Below are positions 18,901 through 26,721 of a stretch of 58,428 nt of DNA, one piece after another. The DNA lies in assembly GCF_002160055.1 (NCBI RefSeq), contig NZ_NFJV01000026.1, positions 1 through 58,428 of the forward strand, read 5' to 3'. This stretch comes from Mediterranea sp. An20 (GTDB lineage Bacteria; Bacteroidota; Bacteroidia; Bacteroidales; Bacteroidaceae). Under the pieces are notes generated by a model. That model searched no databases. It was not told the DNA's origin and saw only the letters and a list, made by a program, of their open reading frames with translations. How positions within the stretch are numbered: the first letter of the stretch is position 1; each line of letters starts with the position of its first letter. Position numbers and translations under genes: made by a program.

Positions 18901-19259
18901 TCAGCCGTTTCATACTCAATGGTCACAATATCACGCTTCTCCACGGTCTTTACCGGGGCAATCCACTGTTGGTGTTCCGTGCCGGGGATGAAGAATATGC
19001 AAATGTAGTCGTTGGCACTGCGGCGCAGCTTGCTGTCAATGCGCTTGCAAAGGGTGTTCGTGGGTATTTCATCGACAGCGCACGTCAGTATCTGAAAGCC
19101 ATTGCGCTCAGCCACGGTGACTATCCTGTATTCCTTGTCTTCAATGGCTATCGGTGCGAGTTCTGCCTGTCCGTGGAACCTGTTCCAGCCCATTTCGGTG
19201 ATGAACAACCCACGGAAACCGGCATCTTTGATATATTGGTTGAATGAAGTCCTTCTCAT
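15969..19259 (-). CDS. Eco57I-type adenine DNA methyltransferase (class II, 1096 residues)
   Basis: Methylates adenine in the host target site. SAM motif I is LDPTCGSGAFLF near residue 515 and the catalytic NPPY is in VIIGNPPYVEYKK near residue 750. The preceding 500 residues are typical of large Eco57I/PglX-like enzymes, and the last 300 contain a TaqI_C-like specificity domain (A+T-rich, with the RAFLYKSFPNFYLANFEIFP type of segment). That region shows the drop in G+C expected of an exchanged recognition domain: it begins near 16990, right after NPPY. It starts 15 bases after the helicase stop. No nuclease motif of its own was recognised; cleavage could come from the helicase's PLD domain. 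Confidence 0.88.
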   Translation of the reverse strand: MRRTSFNQYIKDAGFRGLFITEMGWNRFHGQAELAPIAIEDKEYRIVTVAERNGFQILTCAVDEIPTNTLCKRIDSKLRRSANDYICIFFIPGTEHQQWIAPVKTVEKRDIVTIEYETADKADFLFSKIPDLSFDMEEQTTIVDVKERIQGAFAVNSEKITKDFYAGFRKEHKAFADFISGIDDQIPATENRNKQWYTSVMLNRLMFCYFIQKKGFLDGNFDYLQEKLRWVQRERGENRFFKTFYRGFLSELFHGGLNSPKHSNEFENVYGRIPYLNGGMFEEHQLERDYANIDIEDDAFVRLFKFFDTWRWHLDTRITASGKDINPDVLGYIFEQYINDRAQMGAYYTKEDITEYIGKNCILPFLMDKVAETSPEAFKPDGYVWHTLRESGDRYIYDAVKKGYTADWQNRISENIAVGLDTTEPGLLERRKDWNTKTLDAFALPTEIWRETVGRLLRCDTLLEKISGCEITHINDFITYNLDIRSFVYDLLHNTDYRLFVLHFYKALQRVTILDPTCGSGAFLFAAMNILEPLYEVCIERMQEFNAQNPNWFKPELEEIAHKYRSNIQYFIYKSIILRNLYGVDIMVEATEIAKLRLFLKMMAVVEVDFRADNLGLDPLPDIDFNIRCGNTLVGYATEEELAKDLTWGDMFANQEFKDKVETEMQLVATAYETFKAVQFTQSEDMATFKQAKRGLNERLAKLNELLNRRLHAATSLPYDEWLRTHQPFHWLAEFYQIIHDNGGFDVIIGNPPYVEYKKKDKKTGKAICDLYKLSNYETIDCANLYAFCIERSHIILNKSAYFGMIVPLSLTCGERMGKLRAFLYKSFPNFYLANFEIFPSKLFDGAFQRVTICLSNNNYKNFFVTKLHRWYSVERINLFAKIVYSLADEIYTEKGIAKLYTERHKAIIDTVASKKTIATFITKQATAHLIFYQEATNYWMKAAMRIPFYRKNGVQDRPPHGRCLYFENREYQRIIFAYLNSSLFYCWYSAFSDGFHLTDAMVKNMPINEAFLSDNKLSEIGTILENDIKKNSFITTRNTVNDDIELESFRLNSSKNILDCIDKILAKHYSFTEEELDFIINYDIKYRMGDELNEE

Positions 19260-19274
19260 GATTCAAAAAAAGTT

Positions 19275-22200
19275 TTATGGTTCTTGCCTAAGCCCCATCG
19301 AGCAGATGATGACCGGGTCTTTATGGATATTTCTGTCCTCGTCAATCCGGCACAAGGTCATGTTCTTGCGCATCTCCAACACGTATTCCACTATCTCATC
19401 GCTGGTGTTGGTGCGGAGCATACGCCCTAACGTGAATTTCGCCCCTTCGAGCAACGGGTAGTTGTAGATGTCGTCTATGGCCAGCTTCAGCATGTCCTTG
19501 TTCTCCTGCGAAAAGAAAAGTGTCGGTGGATTTTTATAGTAGCTTTCCAGCAATGTAATGATGCGGTAACGGGTACTGAAACGGTTGCCCAATACGCCGC
19601 CGACAGAGGTCGTTTCGTTGTTGATGGATTCTACCGCCTTTGCCACCAGTTCATGATGGTTGGTGTACGGTGGCAAGGCCGGAGTGTCCGCATCGCAAGC
19701 CAATGCGTTCAGGATGCGTTTCTGCGACTGGCTTACCACGTTGCCGTCTGCGTCAAGCCATGTCAGCACGTCGAAATCGTTGTAAGTCTTGGCGTAGGTG
19801 ATGACACCGCCCAGCTGTCCGTCCTCCGCCGTTTTCGTGGAATACACGACATTGCTCAATGTCGGGATTATCCTTTTCAGCTTCGGGTCGGCATCCGTCG
19901 CGTTCTTCCATATCTGGTAAGCCTGCGAAGACAAGTCCACGTCGTTGTCATCCTCGTCGTCAAGCGAGCCGCTCTTCTCGTTGAACATATCACGCAGGTT
20001 CTGCTCGTTGCCCTCGAAGAACACCTCGTCACTGCCCACGATATGCGCGTTCTCGTTTATACGGGCGTTCAGGCGCGACCGCAGGCGGATGATTTCCTCC
20101 ACGCCGTCGGCAGGAAAGAAAGAATAACAGTAGATTTCATTCGCCTCCTGACCGATACGGTCCACACGCCCCGCACGCTGGATAAGGCGGATGATTGCCC
20201 ACGGCAAGTCGAAGTTCACGATGACATGGGCATCCTGCAGGTTCTGCCCCTCGCTGAGCACGTCGGTGGCTATGAGCACACGGTATTGCTCATCGGCGAA
20301 ATAATCCTTGTCGTTGCTCTTGGGAGAGAAATGCTCCACGATGTCCGTCGGGTTCTTGCTGCCTCCCGTCGCACAGCCGACCTGCGGTATTCCACGCCTT
20401 TTCAGCTGCCTGTAAACGTAATGTGCCGTGTCGGAGAACTGTGTGAACACGATAACCTTGTCCGCTCCGTGCTTCTTCTCCAACAGATTTTCCAGTTCGT
20501 CCAGTTTCGGGTCGGTATCGGGTTGCCATGTACCGCACAATGCTATCATCCTTAGCAGGATGTCGCAATCGTGCCTGAGTTGCTGTTTCAGGGTACGCTT
20601 GAAGTATTTGGGTGAAATCCACGAACAGGCATTGCGGTTCTCTATGATGGAATAGCATTCTTTTGCTTTCTCCATGTAATACTTGAAGTCTGTCGGGAAA
20701 ACAATCTGCGTTCCGTCATCTCCTGTCTGTTCACCCTCATCGGCATTGCTGAACATGGTTACGTTTTCGTCCTCGTCCTCAATGTAGTCATCAGGCAGAG
20801 AACTCTCGTCACCGATGGGCAGCGGCAGCTTGTTGTCAACGGCATAAATGAACACTGCGTTGCGCAGGATATGGCGGTAGAGCGTCAGCAGGAAGGCGAA
20901 GCCGCTGCTGTCTATGCGCTTGAAGAACGTACTTCGGCAGAAACCCATCATGCGCTGTCCGGCACGCGAGAGGTTCTCGATTACCTGCCTTTCATGCGGC
21001 TGTATGTCAGTAGCCTTGTTCTCGTCATAAAAATGGATTAGCCCGTAACGTGGCAGTTTAAACTCTTCCATCAGGCTTATCATTTCAGGCGAATACAGGC
21101 GGCTGTACTGGTCGCCGGAAACAGTGGCGAACTTGACGGCACGTGGTATCCTGTCGGGAAAATAAGATTTCGAGCCATCGGGGAACAACAGGTATTTCCG
21201 CCCGTTGCCTTCATCCGTCTTGGCATAGTTCTCCTTGATGAACGTCCTTGTGCGACGGATGAGGAACAGCTTCATCAGTTCGTTCCAGTCGTCCGCATAC
21301 GGGCTTTTCTCGAAAGCGTGGATGGAACGGATATGGATGTCACTGTGCCGACGTTGGAACTCCCTTTCACCACCGATGGAGCGGATGTACTCCTCCGGGC
21401 GTATGCCCAAGTCCTGCTCTTCGCCTATGAACAGGCGGAGCTGGCTGCCCAAATCCGAGAAGTCCTTGTTGTAGGGCGTGGCGGTGAGCAGCAGCACCTT
21501 GCTGCCCTGATGCTCGATAAGGCTGCGGATGTTGCGGTAGCGTATGCCATTGGCGTTGCGCAGGTTGTGGCTCTCGTCCACGATTATCAGGCGGTAATAG
21601 CGTGCCGAATCCACGTCTATCGCACGCGCCATTGACCAGACTTCCGCTTTCAGGTCGTACTTCCGGATGTATTTCCTCCACATGTCCTGCAAGTTTGCCG
21701 GACAGATGATGAGCGTGCTGCTGGCGAAAGCCATCTCGTACAGCTTGGCGATGGCGCAGGCGGTAATGGTCTTGCCCAGACCTACCACATCGCCAATCAT
21801 CGCTCCGCCGCGCTTGTCGTTGTTCAGGTTCTTCGCCGCTATCTTCACGGCGGTCTGTTGGAAGTCGAACAGGTCGTGTCTGAACTCCGGCGGAAGCGTG
21901 AACTCCTTGATGCCGCTGCGTGCCTCTTGGCTCAGGTGGTAAGCCGTCTTCAGGTAGATGTAATAAGGCGGAATAGCCCTGTCACCCGCCCAACTCTCGT
22001 CTATTATCCGTGCAAGTTCCTCGGTAATGTCCAGACAGAACCGCTCGTTCCAGCGGTCATCAAACCACCGTGCCAGTTTCTCCGCACTATCGCTGTCGGC
22101 GAATTCCGCGTTCAGCTCGCCCTGTTTGGTCAGCCCGGCATACGTTAGGTTACTGCTGCCCATGATGGCCTGAATCTTGTTGAAGTTGTCATCCGGGCGG

Positions 22201-22661
22201 TGGGCAAGGTAAAGCTTGGCGTGCAACGGTTCTTTCAAGTACAGCTTTACACACACCTTTCCCTCCTTCAACTGTACGGATAGGCGGCGCAATGTCTTTT
22301 CATCGGCGGCGGAAGGCAAGCCTAACAGAAGCTGGTTCCTGAAATCCTGCGCAATCTGCCGCTTGCAACGTTGCACGTATTCCGCATCGGGCATGGTTTC
22401 CTGACGCGAATAAAGTCCTCGTATCAAGTCCTCGTCGGGGCGGTGCATTCCAATCAACAGTCGGCAATACCTCATCTTGCGCTTGTCATCCTCGTACACG
22501 TAACCGCCGGGCAGTTTGTCCACCTGTTCCACTATCAGGTTCCAACCGCGCAAATTGAAATAACCCACGCAGAAATCAACACGCTTCACCCCAGTATTCT
22601 CGATGATGCCGCGAAGCCCGTCCGTAAACTTTATGTCTATGTTGTCGTATATCCTCGCCAT
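19275..22661 (-). CDS. PLD-nuclease / SNF2-family helicase fusion
   Basis: The N-terminal phospholipase D-like domain has LHAKLYLAH (HxK) followed by GSSNLTYAGL, near residues 148-175. Then comes an SNF2-type SF2 motor: Walker A in GDVVGLGKT (about 289), DESH in IVDESHNLRN (about 362), LLTATPYNK, and a C-terminal helicase domain with VFTQFSD and AGRVDRIGQ. Length is about 1128 residues. I start at the Met of MARIYDNIDIKF (22661); an in-frame Met lies eight codons upstream inside the inverted repeat. It is the first gene of the operon helicase-methyltransferase-DprA. The gene set recalls DISARM (SNF2 helicase, methyltransferase, PLD), but DrmA/DrmB are absent and the PLD is fused. Confidence 0.85.
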   Translation of the reverse strand: MARIYDNIDIKFTDGLRGIIENTGVKRVDFCVGYFNLRGWNLIVEQVDKLPGGYVYEDDKRKMRYCRLLIGMHRPDEDLIRGLYSRQETMPDAEYVQRCKRQIAQDFRNQLLLGLPSAADEKTLRRLSVQLKEGKVCVKLYLKEPLHAKLYLAHRPDDNFNKIQAIMGSSNLTYAGLTKQGELNAEFADSDSAEKLARWFDDRWNERFCLDITEELARIIDESWAGDRAIPPYYIYLKTAYHLSQEARSGIKEFTLPPEFRHDLFDFQQTAVKIAAKNLNNDKRGGAMIGDVVGLGKTITACAIAKLYEMAFASSTLIICPANLQDMWRKYIRKYDLKAEVWSMARAIDVDSARYYRLIIVDESHNLRNANGIRYRNIRSLIEHQGSKVLLLTATPYNKDFSDLGSQLRLFIGEEQDLGIRPEEYIRSIGGEREFQRRHSDIHIRSIHAFEKSPYADDWNELMKLFLIRRTRTFIKENYAKTDEGNGRKYLLFPDGSKSYFPDRIPRAVKFATVSGDQYSRLYSPEMISLMEEFKLPRYGLIHFYDENKATDIQPHERQVIENLSRAGQRMMGFCRSTFFKRIDSSGFAFLLTLYRHILRNAVFIYAVDNKLPLPIGDESSLPDDYIEDEDENVTMFSNADEGEQTGDDGTQIVFPTDFKYYMEKAKECYSIIENRNACSWISPKYFKRTLKQQLRHDCDILLRMIALCGTWQPDTDPKLDELENLLEKKHGADKVIVFTQFSDTAHYVYRQLKRRGIPQVGCATGGSKNPTDIVEHFSPKSNDKDYFADEQYRVLIATDVLSEGQNLQDAHVIVNFDLPWAIIRLIQRAGRVDRIGQEANEIYCYSFFPADGVEEIIRLRSRLNARINENAHIVGSDEVFFEGNEQNLRDMFNEKSGSLDDEDDNDVDLSSQAYQIWKNATDADPKLKRIIPTLSNVVYSTKTAEDGQLGGVITYAKTYNDFDVLTWLDADGNVVSQSQKRILNALACDADTPALPPYTNHHELVAKAVESINNETTSVGGVLGNRFSTRYRIITLLESYYKNPPTLFFSQENKDMLKLAIDDIYNYPLLEGAKFTLGRMLRTNTSDEIVEYVLEMRKNMTLCRIDEDRNIHKDPVIICSMGLRQEP

Positions 22662-22663
22662 TT

Positions 22664-22853
22664 TCTCTTGGTAAGAGATATGCACAAAGGATATAATTCC
22701 TATGAATCAGGACGTTATCAAACAAAAAAAAGAGGATTTGTCAAATAAGTCCGTACAGATTTTATTTTTTATCCCATTATAAATGAGAACTTTTCACGGA
22801 ATTTGCAATATTTTGCGTACCTTTGCGATATAACTATAACTCTTACCAAGAGA
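22664..22853. promoter_or_regulatory. candidate invertible promoter of the helicase-methyltransferase operon
   Basis: TCTCTTGGTAAGAG at 22664-22677 is repeated as its exact inverse at 22840-22853. The 162 bases between hold a TACCTTTG -7 box at 22818-22825 that reads on the plus strand, away from the operon, whose start is at 22661. I found no exact TAnnTTTG box facing the operon in the segment. Inversion would turn the promoter towards the helicase gene. A tyrosine recombinase gene ends 40 bases beyond the outer repeat. The same layout is present at 43093-43266. Confidence 0.7.
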
Positions 22854-22893
22854 TTCCGATTTTTGAAAAACACATCTCCGCTTGCATTTTCAA

Positions 22894-24105
22894 TTACAAG
22901 TCTTTCAGGATAAGGCTGTTTGCCCTGTCCACCACGCTCGTGTCAAGCGAAGCAAGATAAATGCGCGTGGTTTCTTCCGAATCGTGTCCCATGCCATCGC
23001 TGATAACTGAAAGCGGTATGTTCTTGCTCTTGGCGACGCTTGCCCACCCATGCCTCGCACAATACATGGTCAATGGGATTTGCAAGTCCACCAAATGGGC
23101 GACTTCTTTCAATGCTACATTTACACGGCTGAGGGCGTTCATGTATTGTACCCGTTCACAGGCTAACGGGTTGGTGATTATCGGCAACAAGTATTGTGTA
23201 ACGGAACGGGCTTCATATTTGGTCACGATTTCTTCCATGCACTTCTCCCACTTAATGGTAAGCTGCTGTCCGGTCTTTCTCCTGCGGTATGTCAGGATGC
23301 CGTTCTTCAAATCCGTTTTTTTGAGATAAGCCATGTCAATGAACGACATTCCACGGGTGTAAAACGAAAAGAGGAACATATCCCTCGCATAGTCCAGATG
23401 TGGTTTTAGTGTCAGGTCAAGTTCCTTGATGCGCTTGATGGCCTTCAATGGTACAGCCCGTTTCACGGTCTTGTCAATACCTGTATAAACATGCTTGAAA
23501 GGATGCCGCTGTTCCGTCAGCTCTTTCTCCACTGCACGGTTATAAACGGCACGGAGTATGCGCATATAGAACGAGGTTGTATTGGGGCAGTTGCCGTTGG
23601 CTTTCAGCCATGCCTCATACAGCATCATTGTGTCGCTGTCCATTTCACACAAGAGAATGTCCTGACCGTTACGGAACTTCATGAAGCTGGCAAGCGTAGC
23701 GACGTAGGTTTCCGATGTGCGGATTCTGTTCAGCCGCTTTAACTGACCAATGATGCCTTGCATGAAAGGGAACAGGGATTGTCCGTCCGCTTGCCTGTTG
23801 AATTTTACGAGGATGTCGTCCACCGTGTAACCGTTGTTCCCTTTTTCAAGCAATGCGATGATTGCCGTCAGGCGTTTTACATCCCATTCGATTCGGTTTG
23901 CAACTGATTGAAGGTAGTTTTTGCACTCATTGCTCGCCAAAGCAGGAACGGCAACTGCCGATGTTTTGCCGTTCCATTCGCTTTCAAATATCCGGCAATC
24001 CGTCTTGATTTGGCGGACCGCGCGTTTGTGTATCACCTGATAGTATATGCTGCCCTCCTTGCCGTTTACGGAAGAAGGACGGAATTTCACTTTTACCGAT
24101 GCCAT
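22894..24105 (-). CDS. tyrosine recombinase next to the inverted repeats (probable promoter invertase)
   Basis: 403 residues: arm-binding N terminus (MASVKVKFRPSSVNGKEGS), SAM-like domain (about 100-200) and catalytic domain with FYTRGMSFIDM (first Arg), the MYCARHGW box, GMGHDSEETT and the Tyr in TRIYLASLD. In the box, the usual HxxR is YxxR, a variant shared with its homologue at 43299. Bacteroides has many tyrosine recombinases that flip local promoters rather than move elements. The location directly beside the repeats, and the existence of two further integrases at the far end of the element, favour that role. It lies 5 bases after the membrane protein gene and may be expressed with the mobilization genes. 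Confidence 0.8.
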   Translation of the reverse strand: MASVKVKFRPSSVNGKEGSIYYQVIHKRAVRQIKTDCRIFESEWNGKTSAVAVPALASNECKNYLQSVANRIEWDVKRLTAIIALLEKGNNGYTVDDILVKFNRQADGQSLFPFMQGIIGQLKRLNRIRTSETYVATLASFMKFRNGQDILLCEMDSDTMMLYEAWLKANGNCPNTTSFYMRILRAVYNRAVEKELTEQRHPFKHVYTGIDKTVKRAVPLKAIKRIKELDLTLKPHLDYARDMFLFSFYTRGMSFIDMAYLKKTDLKNGILTYRRRKTGQQLTIKWEKCMEEIVTKYEARSVTQYLLPIITNPLACERVQYMNALSRVNVALKEVAHLVDLQIPLTMYCARHGWASVAKSKNIPLSVISDGMGHDSEETTRIYLASLDTSVVDRANSLILKDL

Positions 24106-24110
24106 TCACG

Positions 24111-24776
24111 TTACTTTTGGTTATTGTTATTCTTCGTTTGTTTCACTTTCAGCTTCTCCTGCATCAGACTGTCGGACAAAGTCTTTAATCCCTTGTCGTA
24201 ACCGTCAGCCTCCTGCCGTATCCATTCGATGGCTTCCTCGTTGCGGTGGATGTCGAACACGTCATTCAGCCAAAGGATGTTGTTTGCATTGCAACCTCCC
24301 CATGAGCGGATGACACGGAACTTCAACGCATCGTCCGCATACTGACGCTTGGATTTCCAAAGCTCGATGTTGCCCCAGACGGAAAGGCTGCATACGATAC
24401 CCATGCCGACCAAAAGAGAAAATACCTTGTTGGACTTGATGTCGAATTGATGACGGTGGATATGCTCCTGTGGCTCGGTATCTCGTTCTTTCGAACTTAG
24501 GGCAAACGACTCTTTCAAATTCCGTAACAGGTGTAGAATCCTGTTCGATGCGTAAACTTCCGCTTCGGCGAACTTGGTCAGCATGGCTTTCGTCTGTGCC
24601 TGATGCTCTTTTGCAGAACTCTCGAACAGCTCCTTTACGACAGTCAAATCTACTGCCGAAGGTTGTCCGCCAGACTGGTCGTTTATTACTTTAGTAGTGT
24701 TCTCCAACTTTCCGTTGATACTCTTAAGGGCATTCTTGATGTCCTCAAAGAGCGAGTAAACTTCATTATTATCCAT
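24111..24776 (-). CDS. mobilization-module protein with one membrane segment (E1 copy)
   Basis: 221 residues, not recognised beyond its two homologues in this window. Residues 1-100 are charged and helical, with QTKAMLTKFAEAEVYASNRILHLL predicted as a long helix in its middle. A hydrophobic segment (LLVGMGIVCSLSVWG) spans about 122-138, and the conserved SWGGCNANNILWLNDVFDIHRNEE follows. It starts two bases after the relaxase stop, so it is the third gene of the mobilization operon. It may couple the relaxosome to the membrane or to the host transfer pore; this is inference only. Confidence 0.75.
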   Translation of the reverse strand: MDNNEVYSLFEDIKNALKSINGKLENTTKVINDQSGGQPSAVDLTVVKELFESSAKEHQAQTKAMLTKFAEAEVYASNRILHLLRNLKESFALSSKERDTEPQEHIHRHQFDIKSNKVFSLLVGMGIVCSLSVWGNIELWKSKRQYADDALKFRVIRSWGGCNANNILWLNDVFDIHRNEEAIEWIRQEADGYDKGLKTLSDSLMQEKLKVKQTKNNNNQK

Positions 24777-24778
24777 AT

Positions 24779-25717
24779 TCAGAATCTTATTTTACGTTGT
24801 TTCTTTTTCTTGTTCCTGCGTTTTAATTCTTCCTCGAAGCGGTTTTCCTCAGCCTGTCCGTCCGCATTGTCCGGCATGAAAATACCAATCGAACCGCTGT
24901 ACAAATCATCGTTCCCCCTTGATTCAGGTTGAAACATTGGCGGTTCTTCACGATGTGGTGATGATATGATTCCCTGCCGTTCATTATGCCTATTATAGCC
25001 CAGTGCCGCGTCAATCTTGGCATAGCTGAACCGCCTATCAATCTTGGAACCGCTGAACGAATAACCGTTCATGGTGAAAACTACACCCTGCACCTCGTCC
25101 AACTTGCCTTTGTACTTGAACCGCATATCCACGCCTTGTTTCTCCAGATTAGCTGCTAACTGCCGCCAGTTTCCACACCTCGAAACCTCCGATTTAAGGA
25201 TGGAGTAAAGCCCGTACTTGGTCTTGTCCGGCTCTTTCAGGCGGTGCTGCTTCACACGCTCCTTGCCACTGGCGAGATAAAGGCTGTACTTCCTTGTAAT
25301 CTCCTTACAGATGCGTGCGCTGCGTATCCGTTCGTTCCGGTCACTGATTGTCCTGCCGTTGTTGGCAATGCGATTGAACGCTATATGCACATGCGGATGC
25401 TCCTTGTCGAAGTGGCGTACGATGAGAATCTGCGTGTCGGTTATTCCCATTTCCTTCAGGTATTCCAACGCTATTCCAGCCATTGCGCGGTCGGTCAGGC
25501 GGTGTTCATCCTCCTTATGGAAAGCCAACGAGATGTGTCCGACAGGCTTCGTAACCTTTGGATTCATTTTTGATTGCGCCTCGAAGCTCATAGTTATCGT
25601 GTCCTTGTCCTCGACAAAAAGGCTGTCGCAGACAAGGATTTTAGCGTCCTTTCCCTTGTCAAGAATGTAGTTTACCACACCCCTAAAACTGCTTCCCTTT
25701 ACGATTTTAGCTATCAT
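24779..25717 (-). CDS. relaxase (MOBP-type mobilization nuclease), E1 copy
   Basis: Nicks oriT and leads the strand into the recipient. The N terminus MIAKIVKGSSFRGVVNYIL is that of Bacteroides mobilizable-element relaxases; the histidine cluster PHVHIAFNRI (HxH, near residue 122) and the upstream ILIVRHFDKEH segment are the metal-binding motifs. The C terminus is very basic (RRNKKKKQRKIRF). Length 312 is in the normal range for this group (relatives in cLV25/Tn5520-type elements). It starts 9 bases after the mobC stop. It is highly similar to the E2 copy, with most differences around residues 145-160, 190 and 250-265. Confidence 0.88.
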   Translation of the reverse strand: MIAKIVKGSSFRGVVNYILDKGKDAKILVCDSLFVEDKDTITMSFEAQSKMNPKVTKPVGHISLAFHKEDEHRLTDRAMAGIALEYLKEMGITDTQILIVRHFDKEHPHVHIAFNRIANNGRTISDRNERIRSARICKEITRKYSLYLASGKERVKQHRLKEPDKTKYGLYSILKSEVSRCGNWRQLAANLEKQGVDMRFKYKGKLDEVQGVVFTMNGYSFSGSKIDRRFSYAKIDAALGYNRHNERQGIISSPHREEPPMFQPESRGNDDLYSGSIGIFMPDNADGQAEENRFEEELKRRNKKKKQRKIRF

Positions 25718-25726
25718 ATCCGGCTG

Positions 25727-26092
25727 TCATAAGAGGATTAAATTCAGCAGTTCCTCAATCCGTGCCACGAGCACACGGCACTCCATCCTCACCGTGACGA
25801 AGCCCGCCGCATTCGCCTTGTGTGCAAGCTGGTTCAGGTTGTTCGCCATGCCGCAGAGTTGGCGGACGTAACCAGTATGTTCCGGCGTGAGCCGTTCCTT
25901 CACCTGCCCCTCCCTCATGCAACGGCGCAGGAACTCCCCGGCGGATATGCCTGCGCTCCGTGTCTTGCCTTTCAGCGTGTAGTAGTCCGATGTCGCCATC
26001 TTCACCGTAAGGCGGTATTTCAGTTTGTCTGCCGCTCCCTTCTTGGGGCGACCTCCTTTGTTTTTGTTGTTGATTTTACGTTTATGCTCCAT
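25727..26092 (-). CDS. mobC: MobC-like relaxosome accessory protein, E1 copy
   Basis: 121 residues. A basic N terminus (KGGRPKKG) is followed by a ribbon-helix-helix-like section (YRLTVKMATSDYYTLKGK, AGEFLRRCM) and the conserved MobC C-terminal stretch VRQLCGMANNLNQLAHKANA. Such proteins bind next to nic, open the DNA and help the relaxase. The candidate oriT lies immediately upstream. First gene of the mobilization operon. Confidence 0.85.
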   Translation of the reverse strand: MEHKRKINNKNKGGRPKKGAADKLKYRLTVKMATSDYYTLKGKTRSAGISAGEFLRRCMREGQVKERLTPEHTGYVRQLCGMANNLNQLAHKANAAGFVTVRMECRVLVARIEELLNLILL

Positions 26093-26280
26093 TGGCTTTT
26101 AATTTCTAATGATTAGAATGCGATTACTGATTAGACCAACGGGATGCGGCTTCCACGGAGTTCATGAGTGGAAGCAAGTGGTTTCGGTATGCCCGAAACA
26201 CAAACTTGCTCCCCTCAAAACTCCGTTGGATAGGTTCAGGGTAACTCTGAATTGTCCCCCGTCAATCCACTTCTTAATTC
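26093..26280 (-). other. candidate oriT, E1 copy
   Basis: This non-coding stretch between the mobC start and the DUF3408 stop is strongly conserved at 46492-46684. It folds into a nested hairpin: AGCAAGT (26173-26179) with ACTTGCT (26204-26210), and inside it GTTTCGG with CCGAAAC around a TATGC loop. An outer repeat pairs CCACGGAGTT (26153-26162) with AACTCCGTTGG (26219-26229). A small TTCAG/CTGAA repeat follows at 26235-26251. Position upstream of mobC and relaxase plus conservation of the stems suggest the transfer origin; the nic site itself was not identified. Confidence 0.55.
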
Positions 26281-26721
26281 TCAGAGTTTACGCCATGCCT
26301 CGATGTCCTCCCCGTAGGTGGCAAGGTGCTGCCGTGCGATGTTCTCCACCAGTCCCGACACGCTCATCCTGCGCTCGCCGAACATGCGGACGATGCGGTC
26401 AAGGGCGTCGCGCGTGCGGCGGCTGAGGAACACGGGCTTGCGGTCTTCGATGACCGGAACGGGAAGGAATGTTTCCTTGTAATCCTCCAACGATGCCCTG
26501 CGTTGCTTGCCGCTGATGCGGCGTACCACTTGCGGAGTTTCATCTACTTGTTCCGGCACGGTTTCACTTGCCTGTTCCTGTACAACCTCGCTTGCCTTTT
26601 CCTGCTGTTCCTGCGTGTCAGCAGGCTGAGATTCCGGCTTAGGGATTTCCATACTCGGCTTGCTGCCTAAAAAATCCTGTAATGCTGCATCCATGTTTTG
26701 GCTGCTTAAATTTTTCTTCAT
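26281..26721 (-). CDS. DUF3408 protein, E1 copy
   Basis: 146 residues. Residues 1-70 are a low-complexity Glu/Pro/Gln-rich linker; residues 75-146 (KQRRASLEDYKETFL to ARQHLATYGEDIEAWRKL) match DUF3408, a small ribbon-helix-helix-like domain found in the mobilization and transfer regions of Bacteroides elements. I start at MKKNLSSQNMDAAL (26721); 62 upstream in-frame codons are in poorly coding sequence and are not shared with the E2 copy. It is probably a DNA-binding partner in mobilization or its regulation. Confidence 0.8.
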   Translation of the reverse strand: MKKNLSSQNMDAALQDFLGSKPSMEIPKPESQPADTQEQQEKASEVVQEQASETVPEQVDETPQVVRRISGKQRRASLEDYKETFLPVPVIEDRKPVFLSRRTRDALDRIVRMFGERRMSVSGLVENIARQHLATYGEDIEAWRKL

